A DNA stretch of 64,000 bases, taken from assembly GCA_932521025.1 (NCBI GenBank), contig OW051472.1, positions 310,001 through 374,000 of the forward strand. Reading direction: 5' to 3'. The first letter of the stretch is position 1; the number at the start of each line of letters is the position of its first letter. The position numbers were made by a program, and so were the translations under genes. Below, in pieces: positions 45,075 through 57,660 of this stretch. The DNA comes from Oscheius onirici (Eukaryota > Nematoda > Chromadorea > Rhabditida > Rhabditidae). Under the pieces are notes generated by a model. That model did no database searches. It saw only the letters and a program-made list of their open reading frames with translations, and had not been told where the DNA came from.

Positions 45075-48000
45075 TATTCACCCCTGACCAGTTCAGCTGT
45101 CCTGTACAATCTCAGGACAAGAGTCAGCACTCCTCCTACCTGGCTGCTTTTTTATGACAACACTCAAAACCCTATTCTTAGAACCCTGACCAAAAGGGGC
45201 CATCATATTTCACAACCCCCATTTCTCCTAAAATGTGTATAAGCGGCGTTCCCCCTGCTGTCTAATCATCGTCGTCGTTTCTCTCGGCGTCCATGGTAGT
45301 GCCTGGAGCCTTGTACGGCACCGACTGTACGGCAGTCCCAATGGCTCATAGGCGCCGCCGCGAGAAGGCTTTTCACACTGACCGAACGCCTAGGGCCCCA
45401 GTCCGAAAGCCGTGACTTTTCAAAATTCTTTCTCTCACTTCTCTGCTTCTGGCCAAGACTTTGTCTATTTGTATCTTTTGAACCTTCTCCTTATCACCTT
45501 CAAGAGGGACTGAAGGTAATCTTTTGGCGGTACGCAGAAACTCTGATTATTAGCAGACCATGGTTATACTGTAGTAGCAGCCTAGGATCGTTGACACAGT
45601 GAAAGAGAGAAAGGGAGGAATACATGCAGGAAGAACAGACAAAAAAATTACTACTCTTCTCGGAGGAAAAATTTCCGAAAATTTCCCCAACCTGTGCTTA
45701 CGCAGAGTCGGAGCTCTTGATCTTATAAGACAACTTTGGAAATATTCCGTGGACCCAATCAAAAAAGTGTGACGAGCCATTATATTTCCTGCGGTCAGAG
45801 CTCTAGCTGTAACATCATCCCTCCTTTGCCAAACGTTCACCCTCTCTCTCATCGTTTTTTTTTGCTCCCGGCGGCGTCCACCTGTGAAGCGTGAAATGGT
45901 CATCGTCGAGAGCCTCTCCCCTTTGTGCCCGACCGCCTGGCCAGACGGGGGAAAATGACCAGGGACCTGGGCCTGCAAACGCTTCCAGATCTCTCTCAAT
46001 TGTTCTCACCAGTCTCTTTCTTTCTTCAGAACTACCGTACTTGTAGTTGGTCATCCAGTTCCCCTTCCCAGTCTCCAAATACTTGTCTGATCTGGATTTT
46101 CGCAAAAAAAAAATTACCGTACTCCCACTGAATCTCTCTCGAAGAAACTATCCAGAGAATCCGTCAGACCACTACTTTGACTCTAATTCTAGAACAATTT
46201 CTAGATCCACTCAAAACCAGATAGACTATACTAGAAAGTCAGTGAAGAGTACGGTATCACCCCAATTCTGACCTGTGAATCTATGTACTGTCTGGATTCT
46301 AGAGTCTTTATGGACGGTTTTCTACAGTCTTGGATTCTAGAGTCTGTATCTACCAGACTAATACAGTTACTATCCAATGCCCTGTCCTCTGCTCTAGACA
46401 CAGTCTGACTTCTTACTCTCATCCCTATTTTCATGTCTTTCCCTGTTCCCAAAGTCCCTAAACTCTCTTGTTCTCACTTCTCCCTGTGACTCTTTTCAAA
46501 CCTTCAATCTTTCAGGTTCACCATCTGGACATCGCTCCGTTCCGGATTGTGAGTTCGGCAGACTACGGTAGCCGGTTCTTTTTTTTCTCAAAACTCTTTT
46601 AAATTCCCGCCAGATGTTATTATTAGTTTAGTAAAGTGGCCTCAGTGAGGGCCCGGGGGCACATGGGTCCCTCTGACGTCAGCGTGGTCAGGTGCGGAAG
46701 GGGCCTCTGAGGTTCGGTTTCACAGAGACTCAGGGCATCGATTTGAAAATAGCCGCCGGGGGCACCGGAAACTGCAATAATGCCAGTGGGTCCACTCGAC
46801 TGACCAGTCCCCTTTCTCAAAACTTACCTCTTTTAGTACTAATACGTGAGTCAAGTGGGACTAGAGGGAGAGGGGAACAGGGACCACAGGACAGGACACT
46901 GGGCAATACAGTTCAGACGGTACATAGATCTTGGATCTTTGGAACATACTGTACTCTCAGATTCTCAGACATTTCAGTAGAGGGACAGAGGGACAGAGAG
47001 ACTGAGTCAGAGAGACAAAGAGACAGAGGAAATTCTTGACCACCTGGCCCCTTCAAATTCCAAACAAACTTTAACTTTCACTTCCCCTCCCCTGCTGACC
47101 TCCTATCACTCTTGGCCTGCCCCTCGGCTGTTTTCAGCGAGTGCCCTTTCGATAACGGGAAGATAGGAGGTTGGCTCTTTTCAAAAAATGACACACATGT
47201 TTGCTCTTGACCCCTTACGACGTCATTACACTTTCATATGCAAAGGCGCTCTTTTTCGAAACATTTCCAAACCTGCTGGTGAAGTGGAAAGCTTTGTTGC
47301 CTCCGGCTCTTTTCTAATGCTGTAATCGTACTGGAGAGAGATAGGTAGCATAACAAATTCTCTTAGGAATTCCAGACTCTCAGTCTCTCTGTCATATAGA
47401 ATCCAGACTGTTCCTCTCTCATTCTGACTCTCTTTCCGTCCAGTCAAAGATATAGTTCTGTCTCTTTGTCTATCTTCTTGTACAGTCCCTGGCTCTCTTC
47501 ATAACTCTCTACTTATGACTTATAGTGTTCTGACTCTCTGATTTTCATTCCATTCTGACAGTCTGTACCTTTCTATACTCTTACTGTGCTCTTCTTCTGA
47601 GAGTTACTGGATTCTGGTCAAATTTCATCCAGTTATTTTTCAAATGCGTTCTTTCTTCTCCTTCTTTACCGAACGTCAAGCTTGACTCATACTCTCGTAC
47701 TCAGTCCGTCTCATTCTAGTTCTTTGTGTCGTCAGAGCCTCTGCCACACTGACTTTTTACAGTATCTATCCTTCCACTTGAAATCGTCTCTCTGGATAGG
47801 ATTTGATTGGATTTTCCTCTCTGACCGAGTCCCCGTCTCTTTCTAGTTAAAATCTCACTGAACTGTCTCTGGACAAACTCACATACTATCCAGTAGTTTC
47901 AGTTACTGTAGGAAAGAGTTTAACTGTCTTAAAACTACTCTCATATAGTCATACTGTACTCTTTCTTACTGTAGCTTTTAGAACAGTAATAAGAGATTTT

Positions 48001-48418
48001 TCAAGACATCTTTCTGTCCATCAGTCTCCTTGTCCTTGCTCCCAAACCATTGCCCAACTTCTTGTCATAACTAGTACAATTTCCCATTCCGATTACTCCA
48101 TCCCAGGTCTACCTATAAATCAGTCGGTCAGATTTTTGGCCGCGATAACCTGCCGCACTGAAGGTCAACCTCGGGAATGAGGTCCTGTACTGTATAAGGC
48201 GGCAGCCGCCTTACCGTAATATCACTCGGTCGACATCTTAATCCAGCCGCCAAAGAACCGCTCATTCTTTTATCAGCTGATCGTATAGTGGACACTGGAG
48301 CTGTTTTTGTTGCCCTTCTGGGCGACTCGAAATGCTGTAACAGAGGTCCGAGAGCCATACAACAAGGTGAGCAGATCAAAGTACTGGCATGGAATGGGGA
48401 GAGGATAGAGGGACAGAG

Positions 48419-48807
48419 CAGGGTTGGCAAACCTGGCCGGCCAGGTAGGCCAGGTTGGACTTTGCGGCGGGCTAAAAAAATTCATTTCGCATTTTCTCTT
48501 ATTTTTTGTTTCCAAATACGTCTCCCAATTAGTTTTGCCATCAGAAATATTAGAAGAAAATCGAAAACTGACGACAAAAATAGAAGAAAATGCGGTTTTT
48601 TGACGAAATTCGGTAAAAATAGCAGTTTTCTTCGATTTTCATTGTCAGTTTTTGATTTTCTTCCAATTTTTCTGATGGTAAAGCTAAATCTAATCGGGGG
48701 ACGTATTTAGAAACAAAAAAAATCCGAAAAAAAATGCGAAATAAATTTTTTTAGCCCACCGCAAAGTCCAACCTGGCCGACCTGGCCGGCCAGGTTTGCC
48801 AACCCTG
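48419..48807. mobile_element. Fold-back element of 389 bp with perfect CAGGGTTGG ends
   Basis: Begins CAGGGTTGGCAAACCTGGCC and ends with its complement. The arms stay paired through GGACTTTGCGG, AAATACGTC, TTTTCTTC and AAAATGCG motifs over most of the element. Both sides are flanked by GATAGAGGGACAGAG (48404-48418 and 48808-48822). The CAGGG termini recall hAT elements, but 15-bp flanks are longer than the 8-bp hAT duplication and consist of the local simple repeat. Non-autonomous, no coding capacity. Confidence 0.8.
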
Positions 48808-49559
48808 GATAGAGGGACAGAGAGTCAGAGAGAGGAACAGAGATTCACGTCAGGAAGTTTGTCCCAAAATAAGTGGCATACACCCTCTGAAATTTCAATT
48901 TTCGCACCTTAACCAATTGCGGGAGACCTTAATTAACCCCTGCTGACCGGTAATGAACTTGTGGCCCCGTCATAAAGGTCGCTCTGACATCTCCATCGGT
49001 CATCTTGGATGACGCTGCCAGACCGCAGTCAGGAAGAGATTTTCTGTCCAGATAATCGGGACACTCCCAGTCGTTTTTCCGGTCACTGTCTCTCAGTCTC
49101 TCATTCTTTCAGACTCTCAGTCTCTCTGAACTTTTCTCCAGAACCCAGCCTCACTGATCTGTCCCAGAAAGTCCTTGGCCGCTCATGAACCCATCAACTT
49201 TTCTGTGAGGCGCGCCGCCTGATTACAGGTCGTTGATTAGGACCACCCGTCATTTGGTCGAGATTGAAACACTAGCTGACCGCTTCGTTTGTTTGGAAAT
49301 AGTTTCTCTCTTTCTGACCGTTCCGGTGCGGTTTCACTGCTTCTGATACTTGTTTTTTCCATGACCACTGCTGGAGAAATTGGCATGACCGCAAAGATGT
49401 GGACTTTCGCCTAATTGGGAACGAACAACTGTTTCCCTTTTTATCGCTGTCCCTGCCATTTTCTCAGTTTCTTTGTTTTACCGATTCTCAGCCCCTCTGT
49501 CTCTCTATATCTTGTCTTCTTCTTTTTTAGTTCCTAGGGTTTCCGAGGGTGCTAAACAC

Positions 49560-49865
49560 GACTATTTTAATTTTTTTCTGGCTAAAAAACACCTTCTTTT
49601 GACTTTTACTGTCGATCACAATAAGTACAAATTCGATGAAATTAGCGCCCAAAGCTTTGTTTTTCGTCGTATACGGAGACCAAAAATGTCCAAATGGAGG
49701 AATGTGCGGTACCCATTGACTCTGGTGATTCCCAGACCATGATCAGGCTAGAAAGAGGTTTGCGAAGTCTGGTAGAAAACAAGAGTAGGGAACTAGTTTT
49801 TTTTTTTGTGTTTCTGGCCTGATTTTTTGCCAGGTCCGAACTCTTTTTGGATCAAATAGTCTGAT
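49560..49865 (+). repeat. Interspersed repeat (family A), longest copy
   Basis: Contains the 5' part (ACCTTCTTTTGACTTTTACT, GTCGATCACAATAAGTAC) seen at 10925-10980 and the 3' part (GACTCTGGTGATTC, CTAGAAAGAGGTTTGCGAA, CCTGATTTTTTGCCAGG) seen at 4480-4660. This links those fragments into one family of at least 300 bp. Confidence 0.65.
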
Positions 49866-51482
49866 TGGTTAATCTTGCAACTTAATAATGCCATCTGAAG
49901 TTCGTCTCTGACCTACTGATACTCAGGATGAGTCTCTGTCCCTGTCCCTTTATCTGTCCCCCCTGTCTTTCTATCTTTCTGTCCCTCTCTGTCCATCTGT
50001 CCCTCTGTCCCTCTGTCCAGTTCATAATTCTTACCTTACTGTCACAACTCTCTTACTTTTAATGTAAACCAATCTGTCGAACACTTCTTGGAGCTTTGAC
50101 CACTTACTATAGCCTGTCCCGATACCCTATCACTTCTGTTCCTGTTCAAACCTGAAACCGAACCCTTCAAATTTTTGATAAGACCTGGAATATCCTTACT
50201 GTTTGTAGCTTGTAGTTTCTCCAAAGAAAATCAACAGAATTCGAACCAGTTATACTAGTATCGCCCGGCACTTTTTCTTCCGATCCGGTCCAGCTCATCA
50301 TTTAGCCCATTCACTTATAGTCTGAGAGAGGTGGTGGCGTCAGGGCTGAAAAACCTACAAACCGGAGGAGGCGATCCGGACACTTTACGCCCAATTTACC
50401 TCAATATACTCTTTTCTTCCCTTTGGCGATCTTATCTGTCTTTGAGCATGTCGCAACCAAGCTTGTTTACTTTTCACCCTCTGGTCATCTGCTCTGGATT
50501 TTCTGTCTCTCTGAGACTCTCTTATCAGGACAGTTTGGAATGACCACAGGGCTCTCCTGGGTCTTCAGTGAGCCACGTAGTCGGAGAGAGTATGAGAGAC
50601 AAAATGACAGGTTTATGGAAACAGTAAAGAGAGTACAGTAATTAGTTCTGTTTAGAAGACTGTTCTTTCTAATTATTCCATTCAGTGAGAGACTCTCTCT
50701 CTTCGCTTCTGTTCAGTCCCTGTCTCTCCCTTTTGTTTTTCACAATACAATTCTCTGAACTTTTCCAAGATGACAGTCTACTGAATAGAGAGAGTCTAGT
50801 TTGACTACTACTCAGTTCAGCTCTGAACTTCTCATTTTTGACTGAACCCCAGACTCTGTTCATTTCTCTGAACTGGTTCTACACAGTAGTCAACCCTTCA
50901 GACTTTTGAGAGTACTATTCTCCCCATACTGAAAAATCGCAACTGTCTTTTGACCTGATCTTTTACTCTGTCTGAACCGTCATTTCCAGCTACGGTATGC
51001 TCTGAATCCAGTAGACTGACATACTTCTCTAGATTTTATGCTCTGTCTAATATACTGTCTCTTTTGAACGAAGTCTCTGGAACTGTTCAGGACAGCCTCA
51101 TTCTCTAACTCCTGGCTGTATCACACTACTGTAGAACAGCTGCATACTCATACTCTTATCCTAAAGTAACAGTAACTGTGCTGTAGACTACCAGTCCTCT
51201 GCAGCCCCTTACCTGATCAATTCTGGTCACACACTTTCCATCTCCCACACTTTTTCTGTTGATGTTTTCAAACTGACCTAGTTTGATAAGAAGCTTCTTC
51301 TCCCCTCTTCCACCAGAGGCTACTCTTATCTCTCCAAACTGCCCTGGAGCATTTGGAGAGAGAGACTGATTACGCAACTAGCGTCCAGTTTTAATCTTCC
51401 TTCGCTCTTTTCCCCTCTTCTCTTCAAAACTGACCACTCAATTTCAGAACATTGACATCCTCGTGAACCCTCCGTTCCCCAA

Positions 51483-54223
51483 ATGGGGGACTTTTCAACT
51501 GCTACCATGAGCTTTCCCTTCTTCCCGGCTTCCAATGAGTTTGGAACTCGACCAGAAGAGGGCATTGTACCACCAAAGGCGGTAAGTATTTTTGTCTCTG
51601 TCTCTCTCGTTCCCAGGAAGACTCAGCCCGTTTTCAAAAACTCGAGAAAGACATTTGACTCATCCTGACTCCGTTTCGGTTGTCCTTTGTGAGACTGACC
51701 CGTGCCGAACCGTGCCTCTCAACTCTCACATTAATAGAATGACCCGCCTCCTCCACCTCCAGTCGTCATATGTCCATCTGAAGTGGACCACATCAACATC
51801 ACTCTGGAGAAGAATCAGCAGTGTCAGTGCAAGGACTGTGGCAAGCTGTTCAACTCGGTCTGGTACCTGAAACAGCACGCCGTCAAGCACAGCAACGATC
51901 GACCGTTCAAGTGCAAGTTCTGCTTCAAGGTGAGAAGATTGCAGTGTTTTCCTAACTCGAATTTAGACCTACAAGTTCCGATCAAATCTGTACCAGCACA
52001 AGTGTCCAGATCGACAAAAACATCTGGGACAGGGTGGGAAGACTCGACTGGAATCGGGACATCTATTGAAGAGTCGGATGGAGACGAGTATGAGTACGGA
52101 AGATCTGCACAGGTGAGAGAGGGACAGTACATTATACAACAATTTTCAGTTACCATGCCGGATCAGTCTCTGACAATGAAGAGAACGACATCCCGATCAC
52201 TTACGGTCTTTTGATCCACAAGTTTGACGATCTACCGAGAGAGCCAGAAGTTCGACGACATACTCTCCCTATCATTGATGTAGCCATCTCGAAACCGCAG
52301 CCACCAAACTGTATACGGAACCAGCAGCTTCCGGACCATGAAATTGAGCACTACATAACTGAGAACAAGAACAGGGTGAGTTTATGGCTCTGTTTCTCTG
52401 TCTGTCTCTATCTGTCTTTCTGACAGTCTGACTCTTTGTCTCTCCGTCTCTGTCCCTCTGTCCCTCTGTCTGTCAGTCTGTCTGTCTGACAGTCTGTCAG
52501 TTTGGTAATCTGTCTCGTTGTCTCTGTCTCTTTCCGTCTCTCTGTCTCTCTGACAGTCTGTTTTTCTTTCCTAAACCTCTTTTTCAGCTCCACACCTGCC
52601 GAAAGTGTCGTCTTCTCTTCCCCACAGAAGCCAGTTTGATGCGTCATTCCGCAGCCCACAACCGAGATGACATGTTCCCATACAAGTGCTCCAACTGTCG
52701 ACAAGCCTTCGAGACGAACAAAGAACTGCAGAAGCACTCGGCAGTTCATACAATCCAAGCTCCGTGGAAATGTGATCACTGTCAGGGCACATTCAAGTCC
52801 TCTCCAGCCCTCCGTCGACACAAGGATCAGTGCCGATCATGTGATCTTCCTCAAGAACAGAGCGATATCCTGGTTTCGGTTCACAGCCCTCTGGATCCGT
52901 TCAGTTTTATTCCCGGCGACAATGATCCGAACTTTTCGGAGAAGATGGCCAGTCCGGATAGTGGAGTCGAACTATCACCGCCGAGTCCGGACAGAAGTCT
53001 TCTGGAAGTGGATCCTTATGAGATGTACGGCAAGAAGAGGGAGAAAGAGGATGATGAGGATAGCGGCTTCCGTTCTCGACTCAATTCAGGTAAGAGGACA
53101 AGAGTATTTGGTAGACAGACACAATTTCCAAAGTGTCCATAAACTCAATTAGAGAAGTTTTTTTTGAAATCGTTAATTGAGCAACGGAGTTGTTAATTTA
53201 TGTAGAATTAAGTTGACTTGATCTTTGCTTGCTTGAATGTTACTTTCTGAAATGGGCAAGTTAGAGAAACATGGAAATAATCTCAACAAAAATGGTTCAG
53301 AACGGTAGTGACATGATTATTTAACATTTCTCGAACAATACATTGCTGATAAGATGGTTAGTTAGTGTAAGATAGTTGGCAGATAGTTAATTGTTTGAAA
53401 AACTGTATCTAAGTTTTATAACAGTTTGCCTATTTATAGAACTTTATTTCAATTATGGACACTTTGGAAATTCTGTCTGTGTATCATAGAAGTACCGAGT
53501 TATTGAGTTAGACGAACTCCAGACTAGTTCAGTGGAAACTGTCTTGTTTCTTTATATTGAAGACTGTATGAGAGTCAGGCAAAGTAATACTCACATAACT
53601 ACAGTACATCCTACAGAACTTGAGTTGTATGTACAGTACATCGAACTGTATTAGACTCATTAGTAGAGGAGGGAAGCGCTGCGGTAGATACTCTGATGAT
53701 TGACAGTACAGTAAAAAGAGCAGAGTTACAAAACGACTGGAGGTAGTCAGTAGTCAATCCAGACACTACAACAATAGTTACTGTACTCTTCCAAAAACAC
53801 TGGAAGAACTGCTGTAATTTTCCAGAGACTCAGTAGGATTATTGTACGCTTCCAGATACACAGTAAAAGTTAGTTTAATCTTTCAGAGGAACAGTAAGAG
53901 TTACTGTACTCAGAGTGAGAGAAAAAGTACAAATATTGAGAGTATACTGAACAAACTTGTACTTTCAGTGACTCAATCCTCTCCCGGCAGCTCGGTCTTC
54001 TCCGGAGAGGGTTCCTCTCCGCACAGGAAGCATTCCGAAGAACATTCGAGTACCCTATTCACGGACGGATTCGGCGGTACGGCTACCTTCGTGCCGCCAC
54101 TTTTTGGAGAGTACGAGTCCAATGAGTACCAGGACCAGTTGCTGGTCAGTTTTCCAATCAAATCAAAGAAATACCTGGCTTCAGCTCGACCAGCAGCGTC
54201 CTAGCACGATCTGGGGACATTGA
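51483..54223 (+). CDS. C2H2 zinc-finger transcription factor, five fingers
   Basis: Seven exons (51483-51581, 51738-51929, 51967-52112, 52150-52375, 52588-53089, 53969-54144, 54185-54223) join in phase to 459 residues. Finger 1 is C64-C67-H80-H84, finger 2 C92-C95-H108-C110, finger 3 C225-C228-H241-H245, finger 4 C255-C258-H271-H275 and finger 5 C283-C286-H299-C303. Fingers 1-2 and 3-5 form two clusters separated by an acidic linker of about 110 residues (SVSDNEENDIPITYG). A proline run precedes finger 1. The C-terminal half is Ser/Pro/Glu rich (SPDSGVELSPPSPDRS) and ends STIWGH. The start was chosen because an acceptor (ATTTCAG, 51447) lies 35 nt upstream and the upstream frame is closed, which fits trans-splicing or a 5' UTR intron. 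A nuclear transcription factor by family; I cannot name the orthologue. Intron 4 contains a CT simple-repeat tract. Confidence 0.87.
52377..52570. repeat. TCTCTGTC-type simple repeat in zinc-finger intron 4
   Basis: Nearly the whole 212-bp intron is made of CTGTCTCTCTG / CTGTCCCTCTGT / CTGACAGTCTG units. Confidence 0.8.
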
Positions 54224-55245
54224 CCCCTCAGAACCATGTACAGAGTTTTTTCATTGTTGTGTTTTTGGTAAGTTTGAGTTCTTGAAGAGAAGAAAAAGGT
54301 TTTTAGATGTTCGTAGCAGCTTTTTGTCAGCTCCTAGTTCAGTTTTGTTCATCTCCGCCTCTCCTTCTTCTTCTTTCACACGACACTACCCACAATGTCT
54401 TTCAAACTTTTTCAAGTCTTTCAATGCGATCGCCAAGTCTCTGCGACTTTTTCTATGTAAATTTTATGGTGAGTGAGACAGAGACTTTCACCGTTACAAT
54501 CCATTTTCAGTTCTCTGCCCAGTCTGGATGCCTACGACGTCTGCCACCTTGCCTGACCATTACGGTAAGTCTTCGTTTCCCACAATTTTCCATGGACGGG
54601 AAACTAGAAATATGAGACGATAGTCATAACAATTTATCGGGGGACGAGAGCGCACACAATCGACCGTGGCAGCGGTCCCGCTGCCGGCATTTTCTTCCGT
54701 CTGCCCAAATGGCTGTAATCTTGCTTTAAAAAGAGTATATTTCTTTATCTGCGTGGGGACCGAAGCACTAGAAACATGCACTTTACAGCCGAGATCGGGC
54801 CGGCTTCCGATCAGCCGCCTTCTTGCTTATTTACTCATCTGCTTTCGGTTAAACTCAATCAGGAAGCCCACGCTTGTTATATGTACTGATCAAATATGGG
54901 AGACAGAGAGATCTGGAACACAGTCAGATTTTTTAGTAGCTGTCTCTGTCTTTGTCTCACAATCAGTCCCTGTCCCTGTCCCTGTCCCATCCTCTGACTC
55001 AATAACCGTCCAATGTGTATTTTTTCCCAAACTCTTCTCTGAAACTCATCAGTGACTCATAATTTGTACTCTGTATATAAACAGACAGAGACGGAGAGAT
55101 CGGAAGACCAGAACAGATAAACACAAAGATCGAGTGAAGATAATCAGTGGGAAATCCTATTCTTATCATTTGGTCAGGACAGGATTCTTTTGGACGAAAG
55201 AGACTCTGAAACACATGGGTTTTGCCCCCAAAAAAACACGCCATA

Positions 55246-55477
55246 TATAGTCCGTCCAATTTCTACGGAGAACTTCTGGACCTTTAAAAAGTTCACTGCG
55301 AGACCCGTGTAACATGCAAACGTTGGATACTCAGCCAACCAAGTTCAAATTTTTAGGGCAAATACAAGTTTTGGCTGCGTAATTTTAGCTGAGTAGGCAA
55401 CGTTTGCATGGTATACGGGTCTCGCAGCGAATTTTTTAAAGGTCCAGAAATTCTCCGTAGTAATTGGACGGACTATA
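55246..55477. mobile_element. Fold-back MITE (family C), 232 bp
   Basis: Begins TATAGTCCGTCCAATTTCTA and ends with the complement GGACGGACTATA. Inner arms contain GGACCTTTAAAAA, GCGAGACCCGT, CATGCAAACGTTGGATACTC and CAGCCAAC. The core matches the palindrome at 9353-9518. A TA flanks both ends, as expected for Tc1/mariner-type insertion, though TA is too common to prove it. Confidence 0.8.
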
Positions 55478-57489
55478 GAAAAATTAGTATTCTTGGGGAC
55501 CGAAGCCCCAATAAAAGAGACGGACTGTCTGGCAGTCAAGACAGTTTCAATTCCCCTCTCTTTGTCGCTCTGTCCCTCTGTCTCTCTTCCCTAGTTCCTG
55601 CCTCTCCCTTACTTTGTTGTCCCTCTCACCCAGGCATCACAATCAGTCACTGACTGACATTCCCCGTATCAGTTGAAAACAATTGGGAAATGGGCGTGAA
55701 ATTTGGAGGTCTTGTGTTTCTATACCACCGAAATTTTCGGTAGTCTCGTGAGGACCAGACGACTCACTTTTTGTCTCTCTTCTCCCCCAATCCCTGTTCC
55801 TGTCACCCTCTTTCCTCAACCAGAGAGACAGTCACTTTTTGGCTTTCCGCAGCCGTTTTTGAAGCCTCGGCGCATTCCTCGCCCTCACCCACTCTCTCTC
55901 TCTCTGGTCGGGCAAATACATGCCCCTCTCCAACCAGCCATTTCGCCTTTACCGGAAGCCTCTTTTCAACTCCCAAAAATTACGTCAAAGTGTTTATTTG
56001 GTAGTGGCTGGATGACCTCCGAAGAAGCGGGGGGAAAACAGGTGCTGTCAGTGGCACTTGGTCTGAAATTCACTGTCTCTGCTTTGACCATCCTACCCAG
56101 TTCTACTGTCGCTGTGACTCATCGTTTCTTTGGGTCAAGAAATAGAGACTCTCCACAGTCTAGACAAACTGAACTGACCAACAAACCTGTGAGACACTAT
56201 GTCCCAACTATACCATAAGTACTGACTATAGGATACTGTAGGCTAGATTAATACTGATCCCCTCAGTCTTACTGTTACTTTTGACGGTTACTGTTACGGC
56301 TACCCGACTCTTGACTATCTCATACTCTTAGCATGACTCTCATTGTTATCTTACTGACTACTCTTCCTGAGTCCTAAAATTTCCTAACTCTTGACTCTCC
56401 CAGTGTTTTACTTGACTCATACTCCTTTGACGTGCTCCTCTTCCTACTGTGTTTCTAGTTGTTCTTCTTGACTCACTTTTTCTCTCTTCCTCTTTTGTCC
56501 CGACTCTCCCTTTAGTCTCAACATTCAGTTATTCTAGTTGATCTTTTGACCATGACAATCCTAAAAATTAGTCACGCTTTCTCGTCACTTCTAAACATTT
56601 CTTAATCGGTTTTTTCGCTGTCTCTCTCTCGTGCATTGTATCAGCTGTGTGCTGCGGGCGCGTGAGCCACCTCACGAACACCGCAGTCGCTCTTTCTCTC
56701 CCTTCCTCTACACCTATACATTCTCAGTCGCTTTTCTTTATCTTTTTTTTTTGCCCCTCTGTATGGAAAATTCTAGAAATCATAGTCAGTTCATTGATCA
56801 GGAAACCGAAAACTAAGGCCTGATTTTTGGAAAATATTTACGGATACTTTTATGGATCGCTTTCTGGTTGACCACCGTTCACAAACCACACGCCCACAGA
56901 CTCACAGGCCTTTTTCGCACATTCCACCTCTCTTTAAGCCCCTCTCTCTCCTATCGATTTGATCACATTTCACTGAAATTGGAGGCATATCAGACTCTCT
57001 GTCTCTGTCTTTGTCTCTGACACTGACTCTGTTTCTGTCTCTGTCTTTCGTGACCTAGCCCCCTTCCAGGAAAAAGTTTACGCGGGTCGTAACGTCGTAG
57101 CATTTTCACCCTCTTCGAAACATTCTCCCAAAGAGACGTAAATCTTCATTGGAAAAAGGTTTTAAGCCTTCTAAGACAGCGTTTGTCTACCGTAGTCCCT
57201 CTGCCACGAGACTTTTTTTTTCTCCTGTGAAAGACCATTATCAGGCACACAATGCATTTTCCCCATTTTAGACGCGAAAACTGGGAATTGTTACACGATA
57301 TTTTTTAGCTAACTGCATCTCATAAATCCCTATTGACCTGTGATCAGTGCTCAAACAGCCTCTCTCTCCCTCGACTTTTTTTTGTGTCGCAATCAGTTGT
57401 GTAAACTCTTGTGCCTCTGCTGACATGCTGTATAGTCAGCCGGAACCCACAGCGACCGCGGGCACTCGGAAGATTGAGAGTCTTCCAGG

Positions 57490-57660
57490 TTCAGTGGAAC
57501 TTACTCTCAGCCTCTCTCACTCTGTCTCTCAAACTATCAGTCTCTCTGACTTTCTCAATCACTGAGTCTCTCAGGCTTTCTCAGTCTATCAGTCCCTCAG
57601 TCACTCAGTCACTGAATCTCTCAGGGTTTCAGTCTCTCTCTCCCTCTGTTTTGTCTAGAA
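57490..57660. repeat. CT-rich simple repeat with CAGTCTCTC units
   Basis: About 170 bp of TCTCTCACTCTGTC, TCAGTCTCTCTGAC and TCAGTCACTCAGTC. Leaves two frames open but is not a gene. Confidence 0.7.

Noticed and set aside
48288-48710. 140-codon open frame across the fold-back element
   Set aside because: It runs through the palindrome and ends in its arm; no conservation signal or splice structure.
55703-56218. 171-codon plus-strand open frame
   Set aside because: Composition bias toward Ser, Pro and Leu in a pyrimidine-rich area, no supported start or splice pattern, no domain.
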